Shown here: positions 7,634 through 18,338 of the stretch, piece after piece
Layout: every line of letters starts with the position of its first letter
How positions within the stretch are numbered: position 1 is the stretch's first letter
Source: Micromonospora sp. NBC_01813
GTDB taxonomy: Bacteria > Actinomycetota > Actinomycetes > Mycobacteriales > Micromonosporaceae
Direction: 5' to 3'
DNA length: 64,000 bases
Assembly (NCBI RefSeq): GCF_035917335.1
Contig: NZ_CP109067.1
Coordinates: forward strand, 2,169,001-2,233,000
Made by a program: the position numbers and the translations under genes
The notes under the pieces: model-generated
The model's database searches: none
What the model was told of the DNA's origin: nothing
What the model saw: only the letters and a program-made list of their open reading frames with translations

Positions 7634-10369
7634 TCACGACGGTTCGAGGTCCAGGTCGAGCAACGGGTCGTCGGTGAAGACCGGATCGGGATCCTCACCG
7701 GTGAGCGAGGGGTCGAGGCTCGGCTGGGGTTTGGTCCGATCATCGCCGATCGCGTTGCGGACCTTGATCGAAACCACCGACCCGGTGCAGCTGTCCGCCT
7801 CGGTGACCGGTGGTTCGCCGGCGGAGTCGCCGTCGGGTGCCTCGCCGGCCGGCGGTTCCACCGGCGGCCGTTGCGCGAGCAGGTCGTCCGAGCAGGCCGG
7901 CGGTCGAACCCACAGGTCGAGGGTGAGCTCGTCGCGGGTCCAGCAGGTGTACTGGCCGTCCTCGACCGGCTGGGACGGGCAGAGGTCCACCTCCCAGGGC
8001 AGCCAGCCCGCACCGGTCAGCGCCGCGGTGTAGACCTGGGCGGTCTCCTCCGCGCCGCGCTCGGAGGTGAGGGTCCGCTCGCGGAACCGGCAGTCGATCA
8101 GGCACCATCGGCTCCCGCTGACCGCGTCGGTGCCCTCCTGTGCGGCCCATCCGGGCACGTCGAGCCGGTCGAGGGAGTTGAACACCGGGTCCCGGGTCGC
8201 CGTCCGGATGCCGAAATAGAGCGGCAGCGCGGCGAGCACCACCACCGCAACCATGATCAACGCGATCGCCCGCAGCCTTCGCTGCTGCAGCGTCGCCGCG
8301 TCGTCACCGGAGACCGGGGCCACCGGTTCGGAGCCGCCACCGCTCGGGTCGTCTGCAGCCGGGGCAGCCGGGGAACGAGGCTGGGCCACCGCCACCGCCG
8401 CCCGCCCGTCGCCGCCGGGCATCCGTGGTGCGGCCGGGCTGCGTGGAGCTACGTCGGTACGGTCGTCCACCGCCACGCCCGCCCGGGCCGGGCCGGGCCC
8501 CGCAGAGCCACGGCCAGGATCGCCACCGGCCGGCACTCGGCCGAGGCCACCACCCGGATGCGGACCGGCGGGTCCAGGTGTCGAATGCGGAGCAGCTGAT
8601 CCGGGCATCGGATGCGGACCAGCCGGACCCGGGGCCGAATACGGGCCAGCGGGCCGCACGGGTGCCGCCGCGGCTGCCCTGGCCACCGGGCCGTTGCCGC
8701 CGGCACCACCGGATACCGGCCGGGGCGGGCCGACCGGCGCGCCTGACCGAGCCCGTACGGCCGCGACGGCGGCGGCCGGCCCAGGGCCGGCGGGTACCGT
8801 GGCCCGGCCTGGACCTGGCGGCGGCTGGCTGGTCCCGGGCGGACCGGCCAGCCCTACCGGCGGCGGGCCGGACGGACGGGCCGCCGGTCGACCGGTCGGA
8901 TCCGCTGCCGGGTCGCGCCGAGGATCGCGGGTCGGCGGCAGCGCGCCACCCGGTCCGGGCACCACCGGGGCGGCCATCGCGGCGCGGGCCGGGCCATGAC
9001 CGGGCCGACCGTGGCCCGGAGCACCGCCAGCCGGTGACACCGGTCCAGCCGCTGGCGGAGTGGGACCGCCGCCGGCAGGCGAGACCGGATGGCCGCCGGC
9101 TGGTGAGATCGGACCGACCGGCGAGCCTGGTCCGGGCATCGGACCGGGGCCGACCCGGGGGCGTGGCCCGGCGTCGGGTACGGGCCGTTGCACCGGACGG
9201 GCAGCGCCGGACGGGCCGCCGCGGTCGTAGGACTGGCCTGGCCCAGGTCGCTCACCGTGAGTCGGCCCGGCCGGTCCGTCCCCGGGTGCCGAGGCGTGCC
9301 GACCCGCCAGGGGCGGTGCGCCCGTTTCCTCACGCGAGGCCGGACCCCCCATCGGGCGAGGCGCCTCGCGACCCGGTGGACGGGACCCGTCGGGACCCAA
9401 CGGACGGGGTGCTGGGCCGCGCGGCGGCTCGGCGGCCGGACCCCGGCCGAACGCGGCCGAACGCTGCGGCCAATCGGACGTCGACTCCTCGGGATCGGGC
9501 GCACGACGACGGCCACCGGCGGACCTGGTCGGGCCGGTCGGGTCCCGATCCGGGTCGCCGTGTCCCGTACCGTCGCGGGACACCGGGCCCGGCCGGCTGG
9601 CAAGTCCAGCCGCCGGACCGGGCGCGGTCTCTGGTCCGAAACGACCGGCAACCGGACCGGATGCCTGCCCTGGGCCGGAACGACCAGCGGCGGAGGGCGG
9701 TGCCGGTGGCCGGGCGGTGCCGGAGGAGGGCAGCGGCGGAGCGTTGCCTGACTGCGGCACGACGGAGCTGGCCGAACCGGCCGGGCGGGACGCCCGGTCG
9801 TACCGGTCAGCTCCGTGTTGCGACTGCTCACCGGTCACCGGGCCGTTTGGTGCCCGACCCGCACGTGGATCCGGCTGCCCGGTGTGGTCCGGCATGGCAC
9901 GTGGGCCAGGCTGCCGTGGCTGGTCCGGCATGGCACGTGGGCCAGGCTGCCGTGGCTGGTCCGGCATGGCACGTGGGCCAGGCTGCCGTGGCTGGTCCGG
10001 CATGGCACCGGGGCGTGGCTGGGCGGTCGGTGGTCGTCCCGCCGCCCCCGACGTGGCACCACCGGGTCGACCCGCCGGCTCGCTCGGCTCCGAGGGTTCG
10101 GGCCGCCCCAGGCCGGAAGCCGGCTCGCCCCGGCCGGGTGGCGACATCCGGCCCGCTGGCGGCGCCTCGCCGCCGACACCACCGGGTCCGATGTCGACTC
10201 GCTGTTCCTTGGCGGTACGCAGGTCGTCGAGCCAGCCGGTCTCTTCACCGCTGACTTCTTCCTCGACCGGTGCCGCCCTGCCCCACCTGCGCCCCTTGGC
10301 CTTGCCCTCGGCCTGGCCGTCGCGACGCTCATCGGGGCTTTCCGGGCGCTCGGGTCCGCGCGCTCTCAC
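7634..10369 (-). CDS. Large Pro/Gly-rich single-pass membrane protein of unknown function
   Basis: This 911-residue protein has four visible parts. There is a short charged N-terminus, then about 650 residues of low-complexity sequence built from P, G, A, R and S. A single membrane helix follows ([20 protein letters not shown], around residue 715). Last comes an exported domain of about 175 residues with six cysteines (for example WCLIDC, CPSQP, CWTRD, PACSD) that could form disulfides. The tail is acidic. Near residues 120-165 a 12-residue unit ([12 protein letters not shown]) is repeated three times exactly, mirrored at DNA level. The start overlaps the rarA stop (ATGA), so it is cotranscribed with rarA. 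The frame is fully open and codon bias is consistent, so I regard it as real. No homologous function is recognised. Confidence 0.75.
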   Translation of the reverse strand: MRARGPERPESPDERRDGQAEGKAKGRRWGRAAPVEEEVSGEETGWLDDLRTAKEQRVDIGPGGVGGEAPPAGRMSPPGRGEPASGLGRPEPSEPSEPAGRPGGATSGAAGRPPTAQPRPGAMPDQPRQPGPRAMPDQPRQPGPRAMPDQPRQPGPRAMPDHTGQPDPRAGRAPNGPVTGEQSQHGADRYDRASRPAGSASSVVPQSGNAPPLPSSGTARPPAPPSAAGRSGPGQASGPVAGRFGPETAPGPAAGLASRPGPVSRDGTGHGDPDRDPTGPTRSAGGRRRAPDPEESTSDWPQRSAAFGRGPAAEPPRGPAPRPLGPDGSRPPGREAPRPMGGPASREETGAPPLAGRHASAPGDGPAGPTHGERPGPGQSYDRGGPSGAARPVQRPVPDAGPRPRVGPGPMPGPGSPVGPISPAGGHPVSPAGGGPTPPAAGPVSPAGGAPGHGRPGHGPARAAMAAPVVPGPGGALPPTRDPRRDPAADPTGRPAARPSGPPPVGLAGPPGTSQPPPGPGRATVPAGPGPAAAVAAVRARSGAPVGPPRPVSGGAGGNGPVARAAAAAPVRPAGPYSAPGPAGPHPMPGSAAPHSTPGPAGPHPGGGLGRVPAGGDPGRGSAGPGPARAGVAVDDRTDVAPRSPAAPRMPGGDGRAAVAVAQPRSPAAPAADDPSGGGSEPVAPVSGDDAATLQQRRLRAIALIMVAVVVLAALPLYFGIRTATRDPVFNSLDRLDVPGWAAQEGTDAVSGSRWCLIDCRFRERTLTSERGAEETAQVYTAALTGAGWLPWEVDLCPSQPVEDGQYTCWTRDELTLDLWVRPPACSDDLLAQRPPVEPPAGEAPDGDSAGEPPVTEADSCTGSVVSIKVRNAIGDDRTKPQPSLDPSLTGEDPDPVFTDDPLLDLDLEPS
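9886..10008. repeat. Perfect 36-bp tandem repeat (3.4 copies) inside a coding region
   Basis: A 36-bp unit beginning ggtccggcatggcacgtggg occurs at 9886-9921, 9922-9957 and 9958-9993 without mismatch, and its first 15 bases recur at 9994-10008. The unit length is a multiple of three and encodes a 12-residue repeat in the Pro/Gly-rich protein on the minus strand. Copies are contiguous without spacers, so this is a coding minisatellite and not a CRISPR array. Confidence 0.95.
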
Positions 10370-11925
10370 TGCTGTACCTCCCCGGCAGTCACGCTGCCGC
10401 TATCGTCGGACGCCACGGCGGTTCCGGGCAGCGGACCGGTCTCGGCCGTGCGACCGGCCTCGGCCGTGGTGCCCGGCCCGGACGTGGTGCCCGGCCCGGC
10501 CGTACGACCGGCTTCGGACGTGGTGCCGGAGCCGCCGCGCACGATCCGCCGTAGGACCGGCATCCGCGCGGCGACCGCGCGTTCCGCACCATGCTCGGTT
10601 GGACGGTAGTAGTCAACACCGGCGAGTTCGTCCGGTGGGTACTGCTGGGTCACCACGCCGCGCTGATCGTCGTGGGGGTAACGGTAGCCCCGCCCGTGGC
10701 CGAGTCGCTGCGCCCCGGAGTAGTGGCCGTCGCGCAGGTGCGCCGGCACGCCACCGCCCTTGCCGGCCCGTACGTCGGCGACGGCCGCCGCGAGCGCGGT
10801 GGTGGTCGAATTCGATTTCGGGGCGCTGGCCAGGTGGATCACCGCCTGGGCGAGGTTGAGCTGCACCTCGGGCAGGCCGACGTACTCCACCGCGTGCGCG
10901 GCGGCGGTCGCCACCGACAGTGCGCTCGGATCGGCCATCCCCACATCCTCGCTCGCGAAGATCACCATCCGCCGGGCGATGAACCGGGCGTCCTCGCCGG
11001 CGACCAGCATCCGGGCCAGCCAGTGCAGGGCGGCGTCGACGTCGGAACCGCGCATGCTCTTGATGAAGGCGCTGGTGACGTCGTAGTGGGCGTCTCCGTC
11101 GCGGTCGTAGCGGACGGCCGCGACGTCGATCGCCTGCTCGGCGATGCCCAGGTCGATCTCGTCGGCGGACAGGGCGACGGCCGCGGCGGCGGCCGCCTCC
11201 AACGCGGTGAGTGCCTTGCGTACGTCGCCGCCAGCGAGCCGGACAAGGTGATCCTCTGCCGGTGGCGACAGCCGGGGCGAGCCACCGAGCCCACGCTCGT
11301 CGGTCACCGCACGCCGGAGCAGGTCGCGGACCGCGTCCTCGGTGAGTGGTCGCAGGGTGAGCAGGACACATCGCGACAGTAACGGCGAGATGACCGAAAA
11401 GTGGGGATTCTCGGTGGTGGCCGCCAGCAACGTCACTGTCCGATCCTCGACTGCCGCCAGCAGCGAATCCTGCTGCGTCTTACTGAAGCGGTGCACCTCG
11501 TCGATGAACAGCACGGTCGGCAACCCGCCGGTACGCCGTTGCCGACGGGCTTCGTCGATCACCGCGCGGACGTCCTTGACGCCGGCAGACAGCGCCGACA
11601 TCGCCACGAACCGGCGGTCGGTGGCCCGGGCCACCAGGTGGGCCACGGTGGTCTTGCCGCAGCCGGGTGGCCCCCACAGGATCACCGACATCGGCGCGGT
11701 ACCGCTCACCAGCTGCCGCAACGGCGCCCCGGGAGCGAGTAGGTGCTCCTGGCCGATCAGCTCGTCGATGCTCGCCGGACGCATGCGTACCGGCAACGGC
11801 GACCCCGCGTCGCCAGCCGGCCCGGCTTCGCCGAGTCCACGACCCACCGCCACGCCGCCGCCGGCCGGCTGCGTATCGCGCAGCCCACCGGACGCGGGGT
11901 AGGAGAAGAGAGTGTCGGACTCCAT
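10366..11925 (-). CDS. rarA: Replication-associated recombination protein A (AAA ATPase, RarA/MgsA)
   Basis: RarA acts at stalled replication forks. The AAA module shows Walker [11 protein letters not shown], Walker B FIDEVHRF with the sensor region TENPHFSV, and the clamp-loader-like C-terminal block. That block includes [16 protein letters not shown] and the stretch ending [15 protein letters not shown]. From the ATG at 11925 the protein is 519 residues; an in-frame upstream extension exists but is Arg/Gly-rich and non-homologous, while [10 protein letters not shown] is the usual type of start. The last 60 residues after the core are an unusual low-complexity tail with repeats such as [11 protein letters not shown] and EAGRTAE. 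The stop overlaps the next gene by four bases. No strong ribosome-binding site is seen. Confidence 0.92.
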   Translation of the reverse strand: MESDTLFSYPASGGLRDTQPAGGGVAVGRGLGEAGPAGDAGSPLPVRMRPASIDELIGQEHLLAPGAPLRQLVSGTAPMSVILWGPPGCGKTTVAHLVARATDRRFVAMSALSAGVKDVRAVIDEARRQRRTGGLPTVLFIDEVHRFSKTQQDSLLAAVEDRTVTLLAATTENPHFSVISPLLSRCVLLTLRPLTEDAVRDLLRRAVTDERGLGGSPRLSPPAEDHLVRLAGGDVRKALTALEAAAAAAVALSADEIDLGIAEQAIDVAAVRYDRDGDAHYDVTSAFIKSMRGSDVDAALHWLARMLVAGEDARFIARRMVIFASEDVGMADPSALSVATAAAHAVEYVGLPEVQLNLAQAVIHLASAPKSNSTTTALAAAVADVRAGKGGGVPAHLRDGHYSGAQRLGHGRGYRYPHDDQRGVVTQQYPPDELAGVDYYRPTEHGAERAVAARMPVLRRIVRGGSGTTSEAGRTAGPGTTSGPGTTAEAGRTAETGPLPGTAVASDDSGSVTAGEVQQ

Positions 11926-11938
11926 CAACAAGACAGTA

Positions 11939-11982
11939 CCGGCCCGATCTCGTACGCCGGAAATGCGCCGAGATCGGGCCGG
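11939..11982 (-). terminator. Hairpin terminator after the small membrane protein gene
   Basis: The arms 11939-11952 (ccggcccgatctcg) and 11969-11982 are perfect 14-bp complements with a 16-base loop. It lies about 60 bases after the stop at 12041 and just upstream of the rarA start, so it probably separates the MFS/small-protein transcript from rarA. There is no T-tract, which is usual in this group. Confidence 0.6.
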
Positions 11983-12040
11983 GTGATCGTCCCGGTCGGG
12001 ACCGGGGCCGGGTCGTCGTCCCGGCCGGCCGGCCGCAGCC

Positions 12041-12217
12041 CTACCGGCGCCTGCGCGGCAACCGGCCACCGATACCGGCGAGGTGCAGGGCCACGCAGAG
12101 CAGCCCGATCAGCACGAGGGTGTTCCAGTTGAACAGGTCCGGCGCGCCCAGATCGCTGTTGATCAGGTCGAGAAGCAGAGCGAAGCCGAAAACGGCCGCC
12201 GCGACGATGGCGAACAT
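12041..12217 (-). CDS. 58-residue two-helix membrane protein, unknown function
   Basis: A strong AGGAGG precedes the ATG at 12217 at good spacing, which supports this start over a longer frame. The protein has two hydrophobic segments, [19 protein letters not shown] and [18 protein letters not shown], joined by a short polar loop ([11 protein letters not shown]), and ends in a basic cluster RLPRRRR that predicts a cytoplasmic C-terminus. It follows the MFS gene by 17 bases in the same direction. Small proteins of this form are widespread in actinobacteria but have no known role. Confidence 0.75.
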   Translation of the reverse strand: MFAIVAAAVFGFALLLDLINSDLGAPDLFNWNTLVLIGLLCVALHLAGIGGRLPRRRR

Positions 12218-12234
12218 ATGGTCCTCCTGGGGGT

Positions 12235-13575
12235 TCAGTGGGTCGACCCCTCCATACCCACCGGCGCCGGCTGCCAATCCAGCTTGGACCCGCTCTGCGC
12301 CGGGCCGACCGGTGCCGGGCCGACCGGTGCCGGATCGACCGGCGGGCGGGGGTTGCGCCGCGCCACCAGGTAGAGCGGTGCGGCCGCGGCCAGCACGGCC
12401 GCGCCGACCAGCATCGCCAGGCTGACGGTGGTAGCGCCGGCGATACCCAGCAGCACCACCCCGCCGAGCGCTCCCGCCGGTTGGGCGACCATCGAGTTGA
12501 GCGAGACGACGCTGGTCCGGTGCGGGCCGTCGACCTGCCGGTGCAGCAACCCCATGTGCACCGGGTTCGACGCACCGTGGATGGCGTAGCAGGCCAGATA
12601 GGCCACGATCACCCCGACCGGCCCGGCGAGCAGCGCCATCGCCACCACGGTCGCCCCCTGCAGAATCCGGAACGCGGCGGCGGTCACCGGTGCGCCGAGG
12701 CGCCGGCTGAGCGCCGGCACCAGGGCCGCGCCACCGGCCGACGCCAGCCAGGCGACCGCCCCGACCGGGCCGAGCAGCGCCGCCGCCCGGTCTGCATCGC
12801 CGGCCACCTCCGCCAGGCGCACCGGCAGCAGCGTCTCGAAGGAGATCATGCCGAAACCCCAGAACAGCTCGACCGAGATCAGAGCGAGCAGAATCCGGGA
12901 CCGCCGCAGCAGCCGCAGCGCGCCGAGCACCACCCCGGGCACCTGCCGGATCGAAGCGGTGAGAGTCGGTGCCCCGCCCGCCGGCCGCACCTCGACCAAG
13001 AGCAGCGCCAGGCCGACCAGGCCGACGACCTGCAGCACCCCGGCGACCACGACCGGTCCGGTCAACGCGCTCACCGGCCCGACCGGCCCCAGCGCCACCA
13101 GCCCGCCGGAGGCCAGCGCGCCGGCCGCGATCGCCAGACCGCCCACCACTGCACCGTGGCTCAGGCCGCGTTCGTACCGCGCGTCGGGGTCGGCGGCGAG
13201 CGTGGCGTCGACGTACCAGGAATCAAGCGGTCCGCTCTCCAACGCCCGGTAGACGCCCTGCAACAGCATCACGGCGACGAACAGGGCGAAGGAGTCGGCG
13301 ACGACCAGCAGCGCCAGCGCCAGCAGGTTCGCCGCCGCCGCGCCGAGCAGCACCGGCTTGCGACCGACCGCGTCGGCCAGGCCGCCGGTCGGCAGCTCCA
13401 GCAGCAGTACGGCGAACCCCTGCGCGGCGACGACCAGGCCGATCTGCGGCAGGGCGAGCCCACGCTCCAGCATCAGCAGCACCGTCACCGGGATCACCAG
13501 TCCGGTGGGTGCCCAGCGCAAACCGTGCAGGATCAGGTAGCGACGGTGCACCTGGCGGGCGGCCAGCGCGGTCAC
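12235..13575 (-). CDS. MFS transporter, probable exporter
   Basis: This is a 446-residue polytopic membrane protein with about twelve hydrophobic segments. The loop 2-3 motif is [15 protein letters not shown], diagnostic of the major facilitator superfamily, and the C-terminal tail is rich in PAPVGPAPVG. The GTG start overlaps the stop codon of the winged-helix regulator gene (13572-13575), so regulator and transporter are coupled. This arrangement suggests the transporter is induced by its own substrate through the regulator. The substrate is not evident. Confidence 0.85.
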   Translation of the reverse strand: MTALAARQVHRRYLILHGLRWAPTGLVIPVTVLLMLERGLALPQIGLVVAAQGFAVLLLELPTGGLADAVGRKPVLLGAAAANLLALALLVVADSFALFVAVMLLQGVYRALESGPLDSWYVDATLAADPDARYERGLSHGAVVGGLAIAAGALASGGLVALGPVGPVSALTGPVVVAGVLQVVGLVGLALLLVEVRPAGGAPTLTASIRQVPGVVLGALRLLRRSRILLALISVELFWGFGMISFETLLPVRLAEVAGDADRAAALLGPVGAVAWLASAGGAALVPALSRRLGAPVTAAAFRILQGATVVAMALLAGPVGVIVAYLACYAIHGASNPVHMGLLHRQVDGPHRTSVVSLNSMVAQPAGALGGVVLLGIAGATTVSLAMLVGAAVLAAAAPLYLVARRNPRPPVDPAPVGPAPVGPAQSGSKLDWQPAPVGMEGSTH

Positions 13576-14207
13576 GGCTCGTCTCCGACCGGCTCATCCC
13601 CGGCCGGCCCGTCCCGGTCCGCACCACCACCACCGCCGCTGACGACGCGCGGGAAGGCGTACTTGTACAACAGCACCTGCTCGGCCGACCCGTCGCCGGG
13701 GCCCGGGTCGGTGCGGTATCGCTCGACGACCTCGTCGATCTCGTCGTTGAGCCGCCGCAGCTGGTCGGCGGTGAGGGTCAACCGGGTGTCGGAGTAGTCG
13801 GCCGCGTCGCGCCACTCGGTGGAGTAGCCGTCCCGGGCGGTGTGCCAGTCCTCGGCACGACGGACGAACTGCTGCACGAAGTAGCTGTTGAGCCAGTCGG
13901 CGGCGGCGCGGGCGTCCGGGTCGGCGTCGAAGGACGTGTTGCGCCACGAGGTGTTCTGGTGCACCGCGCGCCACCACCGCTCCCGGCCGGTGCCCCGGGC
14001 CGACTCCTCGCGGACCAGCCCGGCGTCGGCGAGTTTGCGCAGGTGGTAGCTGGTGGCGCCGGTGTTGGTGCCCAGCTCGCGGGCAAGGCTGGTGGCCGTC
14101 GCCGGACCGTCCAGACGCAGCGCGCCCAGCAGCCGCAACCGCAGCGGGTGGGCCAGGGTGCGGACCTGGTCCCCAGTGAGCCAGACCGTCGACAGTTGCT
14201 CATCCAT
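13572..14207 (-). CDS. ArsR-like winged-helix transcriptional regulator
   Basis: The N-terminal half is a winged helix of the ArsR/HTH_20 type: VRTLAHPLRLRLLGAL, then GPATATSLARELGTNTGATS as helix-turn-helix and YHLRKLADAGLV as recognition helix and wing. The C-terminal half (residues 90-185) is predicted helical and charged and may sense ligand. No cysteine metal-binding motif is present, so it is unlikely to be a metal sensor. I use the ATG at 14207 (211 residues), as residues upstream in the frame are Cys-rich and implausible and cover the operator. The palindrome at 14225-14267 lies immediately upstream, which implies autoregulation of this regulator-exporter operon. Confidence 0.85.
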   Translation of the reverse strand: MDEQLSTVWLTGDQVRTLAHPLRLRLLGALRLDGPATATSLARELGTNTGATSYHLRKLADAGLVREESARGTGRERWWRAVHQNTSWRNTSFDADPDARAAADWLNSYFVQQFVRRAEDWHTARDGYSTEWRDAADYSDTRLTLTADQLRRLNDEIDEVVERYRTDPGPGDGSAEQVLLYKYAFPRVVSGGGGGADRDGPAGDEPVGDEP

Positions 14208-14224
14208 GTTCTGCACGATAACTC

Positions 14225-14267
14225 TGCAAAGAAAGCATGCACAACATCCGTGCACACTTTCTTTGCA
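14225..14267. promoter_or_regulatory. Palindromic operator upstream of the winged-helix regulator
   Basis: Two 18-base arms, tgcaaagaaagcatgcac (14225-14242) and gtgcacactttctttgca (14250-14267), are inverted copies with 16 of 18 bases matching and a 7-base spacer. The site ends 18 bases before the regulator ATG and is notably AT-richer than its surroundings. This position and symmetry fit a dimer-binding operator for the adjacent regulator. Confidence 0.7.
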
Positions 14268-14290
14268 ACCGTCCGACGTGCTCCAGACGT

Positions 14291-14327
14291 AGCTGAGCCC
14301 GGGTGCGGTACGCACCCGGGCTCAGCT
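14291..14327 (-). terminator. Intrinsic-type hairpin after aspS
   Basis: Perfect 17-bp arms (14291-14307 and 14311-14327, beginning agctgagcccgggtgcg) flank a 3-base loop. The hairpin starts 19 bases beyond the aspS stop and separates it from the regulator promoter. No T-run follows, as is common in high-GC actinobacteria. Confidence 0.8.
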
Positions 14328-14346
14328 GCAACCGTGAGTCAGCAGA

Positions 14347-16167
<1,821 letters not shown>

Positions 16168-16300
16168 GGAACGGGTCTCCTCATCACGGGTACGGGCTGC
16201 ACCTCGCATTGTGTCAGCCCGACCGATCCGCTTCGGCGTCGATCCCGGCCACACCCGGCGTAACATCACCAGCGCCTCACCCGTGGCACCCGGAGTGGCC

Positions 16301-17494
16301 ATGCTGCTGTTGAGTTTCGCCGCCGTCCTGCTGCTGGCCGTCCTGGTCTCGGCGCTGGCGCACCGCACCATCCTGTCGACCGCCGCACTGTTCCTGGTCG
16401 CCGGAGTCGTCCTCGGCCCGCAGACCACCGGGGTGCTCGACATCGAGCCCGCCACCCCGATCGTGGCGACCCTGGCCGAGCTGGCGCTGTTCGCGGTGCT
16501 GTTCAGCGACGGAATGCGGGTCGGCTGGAACGACCTGCGGTCGGCCTGGCGACTGCCGGTCCGGGCGCTGGGTGTCGGGCTGCCACTCACCATGGCCGTC
16601 ACCGCCGCGCTGGCCTACTTCGTCGTCGGGTTGGACTGGCCGGCGGCGCTGCTGATCGGCGCGGTGCTCGCGCCCACCGACCCGGTCTTCGCCGCCGCGT
16701 TGGTCGGCAACGAGAAGGTGCCGTACCGGCTGCGGCACCTGCTCAACGTCGAATCCGGTGCCAACGACGGGCTCGCCCTGCCGTTCGTGATCCTCTTCCT
16801 GGCGATCGCCGCCGGATCCGACGATCTGCACCTCGGCGAGCTGGCCACCGAGCTGGCCCTCGGCCTGGTCATCGGCGTCGTCGTGCCGCTGGCGGCCATC
16901 GCGTTGGAACGGCTCCGCTGGTTCGGCGCGTCCGCCCAGTACGCCCCACTCAACGCGGTCGCGATCGGCCTGCTGGTGCTCGGGCTCGGCCAGGTGACCC
17001 ACGGAAACCTGTTCCTGGCGGCCTTCGCCGCCGGCAGCACGGTGGCGACCTTCGGGCCGCGTCAGCGGATCGCCTTCGAACAGTTCGGCGAGAACGTCGC
17101 CGAACTGTTGAAGCTGGCCGCCCTGCTGGTCTTCGGCGCGCTGATCTCGGTCGATTTCCTCGCCGAAATCTCCTGGCCCGGCTGGGTGTTCGCGGTGCTG
17201 GCCATCGTCGTCGCCCGGCCGCTGGCGCTGGCGGTCGCGTTCGCTGGCTCCGGGCTGGCGGCCCGAGAGCAGGTGGCTGCCATGTGGTTCGGCCCGAAGG
17301 GCTTCGCCTCGGTGGTCTACGGCCTGCTGGTGCTCAACAGCGGCATCGACGCCGCCGACGTGGTCTTCCACCTGGTCGCGCTGACCATCGTGATCTCGAT
17401 CCTGGCCCACTCGTCGACCGATGTGGTGATCGCCAACTCCTTCGACGACACCAGAGGAGCCCCCGCCTCGCAGGACGCCGCCCTGCACGAGTGA
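16301..17494 (+). CDS. CPA1-family Na+/H+ (monovalent cation/proton) antiporter
   Basis: This is a polytopic membrane protein of 397 residues from the ATG at 16301, with GGAG five bases upstream. The frame is open further upstream but those residues lie opposite aspS and are not membrane-like. The transport core shows [20 protein letters not shown], with the conserved Asp pair region, and [12 protein letters not shown], the ND motif typical of CPA antiporters. The expected role is cytoplasmic pH and sodium homeostasis. It is divergent from aspS with 133 bases between them. Confidence 0.88.
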   Translation: MLLLSFAAVLLLAVLVSALAHRTILSTAALFLVAGVVLGPQTTGVLDIEPATPIVATLAELALFAVLFSDGMRVGWNDLRSAWRLPVRALGVGLPLTMAVTAALAYFVVGLDWPAALLIGAVLAPTDPVFAAALVGNEKVPYRLRHLLNVESGANDGLALPFVILFLAIAAGSDDLHLGELATELALGLVIGVVVPLAAIALERLRWFGASAQYAPLNAVAIGLLVLGLGQVTHGNLFLAAFAAGSTVATFGPRQRIAFEQFGENVAELLKLAALLVFGALISVDFLAEISWPGWVFAVLAIVVARPLALAVAFAGSGLAAREQVAAMWFGPKGFASVVYGLLVLNSGIDAADVVFHLVALTIVISILAHSSTDVVIANSFDDTRGAPASQDAALHE

Positions 17495-17541
17495 CGGGGC
17501 TACCGGACCGCAGCAGGTGGTGTCGGCGACACGGTTGGCCG

Positions 17542-17568
17542 GATACGCAGGCGTAACGCGATTGAAAT
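17542..17568 (+). promoter_or_regulatory. Putative GlnR box upstream of ureA
   Basis: Three elements spaced by six bases, GATAC-n6-GTAAC-n6-GAAAT (17542-17546, 17553-17557, 17564-17568), fit the actinobacterial GlnR consensus of alternating gTnAC and GaAAC sites with one or no mismatch each. The box ends 57 bases before ureA. GlnR regulates urease genes in other actinomycetes, so nitrogen control is plausible. A similar sequence lies upstream of urtA. Confidence 0.45.
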
Positions 17569-17575
17569 GTCAGAA

Positions 17576-17590
17576 TGCCAGCATCTGGCA
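17576..17590. promoter_or_regulatory. Short perfect palindrome upstream of ureA
   Basis: The sequence tgccagcatctggca has perfect 6-bp arms around a CAT centre and lies 35 bases before the ureA start, next to the GlnR-like box. It could be a second operator half-overlapping the promoter, or chance. Confidence 0.3.
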
Positions 17591-17625
17591 CGACCCAGGT
17601 CTCGATCGCTCATGGAGGTCCGGTT

Positions 17626-17928
17626 TTGTTTCTCACCCGGCACGAGCAGGAGCGACTGCTCATCCACGTCGCTGCGGACGTGGCCTGGAAGCGCCGTGAG
17701 AGGGGCATCCGGCTCAACCACCCGGAAGCGACCGCGGTGATCACCGCCTTCCTGATGGAAGGTGCTCGGGACGGCCGCAGCGTGGCGGAGCTGATGGAGG
17801 CCGGGCGCAACGTGCTCGGCCGCGAGGACGTGCTCGACGGAGTGCCGGAGATGCTCCCCGAGGTGCAGGTGGAAGCCACCTTCCCCGACGGGACCAAGCT
17901 GGTGACCGTACACGAGCCGATCTCCTAG
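17626..17928 (+). CDS. ureA: Urease gamma subunit
   Basis: The small structural subunit of the nickel enzyme urease. Starting at the TTG at 17626, eight bases after GGAGG, the protein is exactly 100 residues, the family length. It begins [13 protein letters not shown], contains [13 protein letters not shown] and GRSVAELM, and ends [10 protein letters not shown]. Earlier in-frame codons add unrelated residues. It is the first gene of ureABCFGD; ureB starts eight bases after its stop. Confidence 0.96.
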   Translation: MFLTRHEQERLLIHVAADVAWKRRERGIRLNHPEATAVITAFLMEGARDGRSVAELMEAGRNVLGREDVLDGVPEMLPEVQVEATFPDGTKLVTVHEPIS

Positions 17929-17936
17929 GAGCGAGA

Positions 17937-18338
17937 TTGAGCGCACCATCCACGCCGTCGGACACCGACGGCGGCACAGTCGTTCCCGGCGAACTCATCC
18001 CCGGCGACGGGCCGATCATCCTCAACTCGGGCCGTGCGGTGCTGACCCTGGCGGTGGTCAACACCGGTGACCGGCCGGTTCAGGTGGGTTCGCACTACCA
18101 CTTCGCCGAGGCCAACCCGGCGCTGGACTTCGACCGGGCCGCCGCGTGGGGGCACCGGCTGGCGGTGGCGGCCGGCACGTCGGTGCGCTTCGAGCCCGGG
18201 GTCGACCGCGAGGTCGACCTGGTGCCGTTCGGCGGCCGGCGGATCGTCGCCGGGCTGCGCGGCGAGTGCGCCGGCGAGTTGGACGGACGCGGACCGACCG
18301 GCGCGGCGGGCACCGGCGAGACGGGAGACACGGCGTGA
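17937..18338 (+). CDS. ureB: Urease beta subunit
   Basis: The second structural subunit, 133 residues. Recognised by [17 protein letters not shown] near the N-terminus and the diagnostic [18 protein letters not shown] followed by [13 protein letters not shown] start at 17937 is preceded by AGGAG overlapping the ureA stop. The C-terminal 25 residues are Gly/Thr-rich and extend past the typical end. Its stop overlaps the ureC GTG (GTGA), ensuring coupled translation of beta and alpha. Confidence 0.95.
   Translation: MSAPSTPSDTDGGTVVPGELIPGDGPIILNSGRAVLTLAVVNTGDRPVQVGSHYHFAEANPALDFDRAAAWGHRLAVAAGTSVRFEPGVDREVDLVPFGGRRIVAGLRGECAGELDGRGPTGAAGTGETGDTA

Noticed and set aside
9886-10008. Regular 36-bp repeats considered as a CRISPR array
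   Set aside because: Units are directly adjacent without spacers, are in frame with a protein, and no cas genes are present.
8425-10254. 609-codon plus-strand open frame opposite the Pro/Gly-rich protein
   Set aside because: Both strands are open because of the repetitive GC-rich composition. The minus-strand frame is longer, couples to rarA and contains a membrane helix and a Cys-rich domain; the plus frame has only Arg/Pro-rich sequence.
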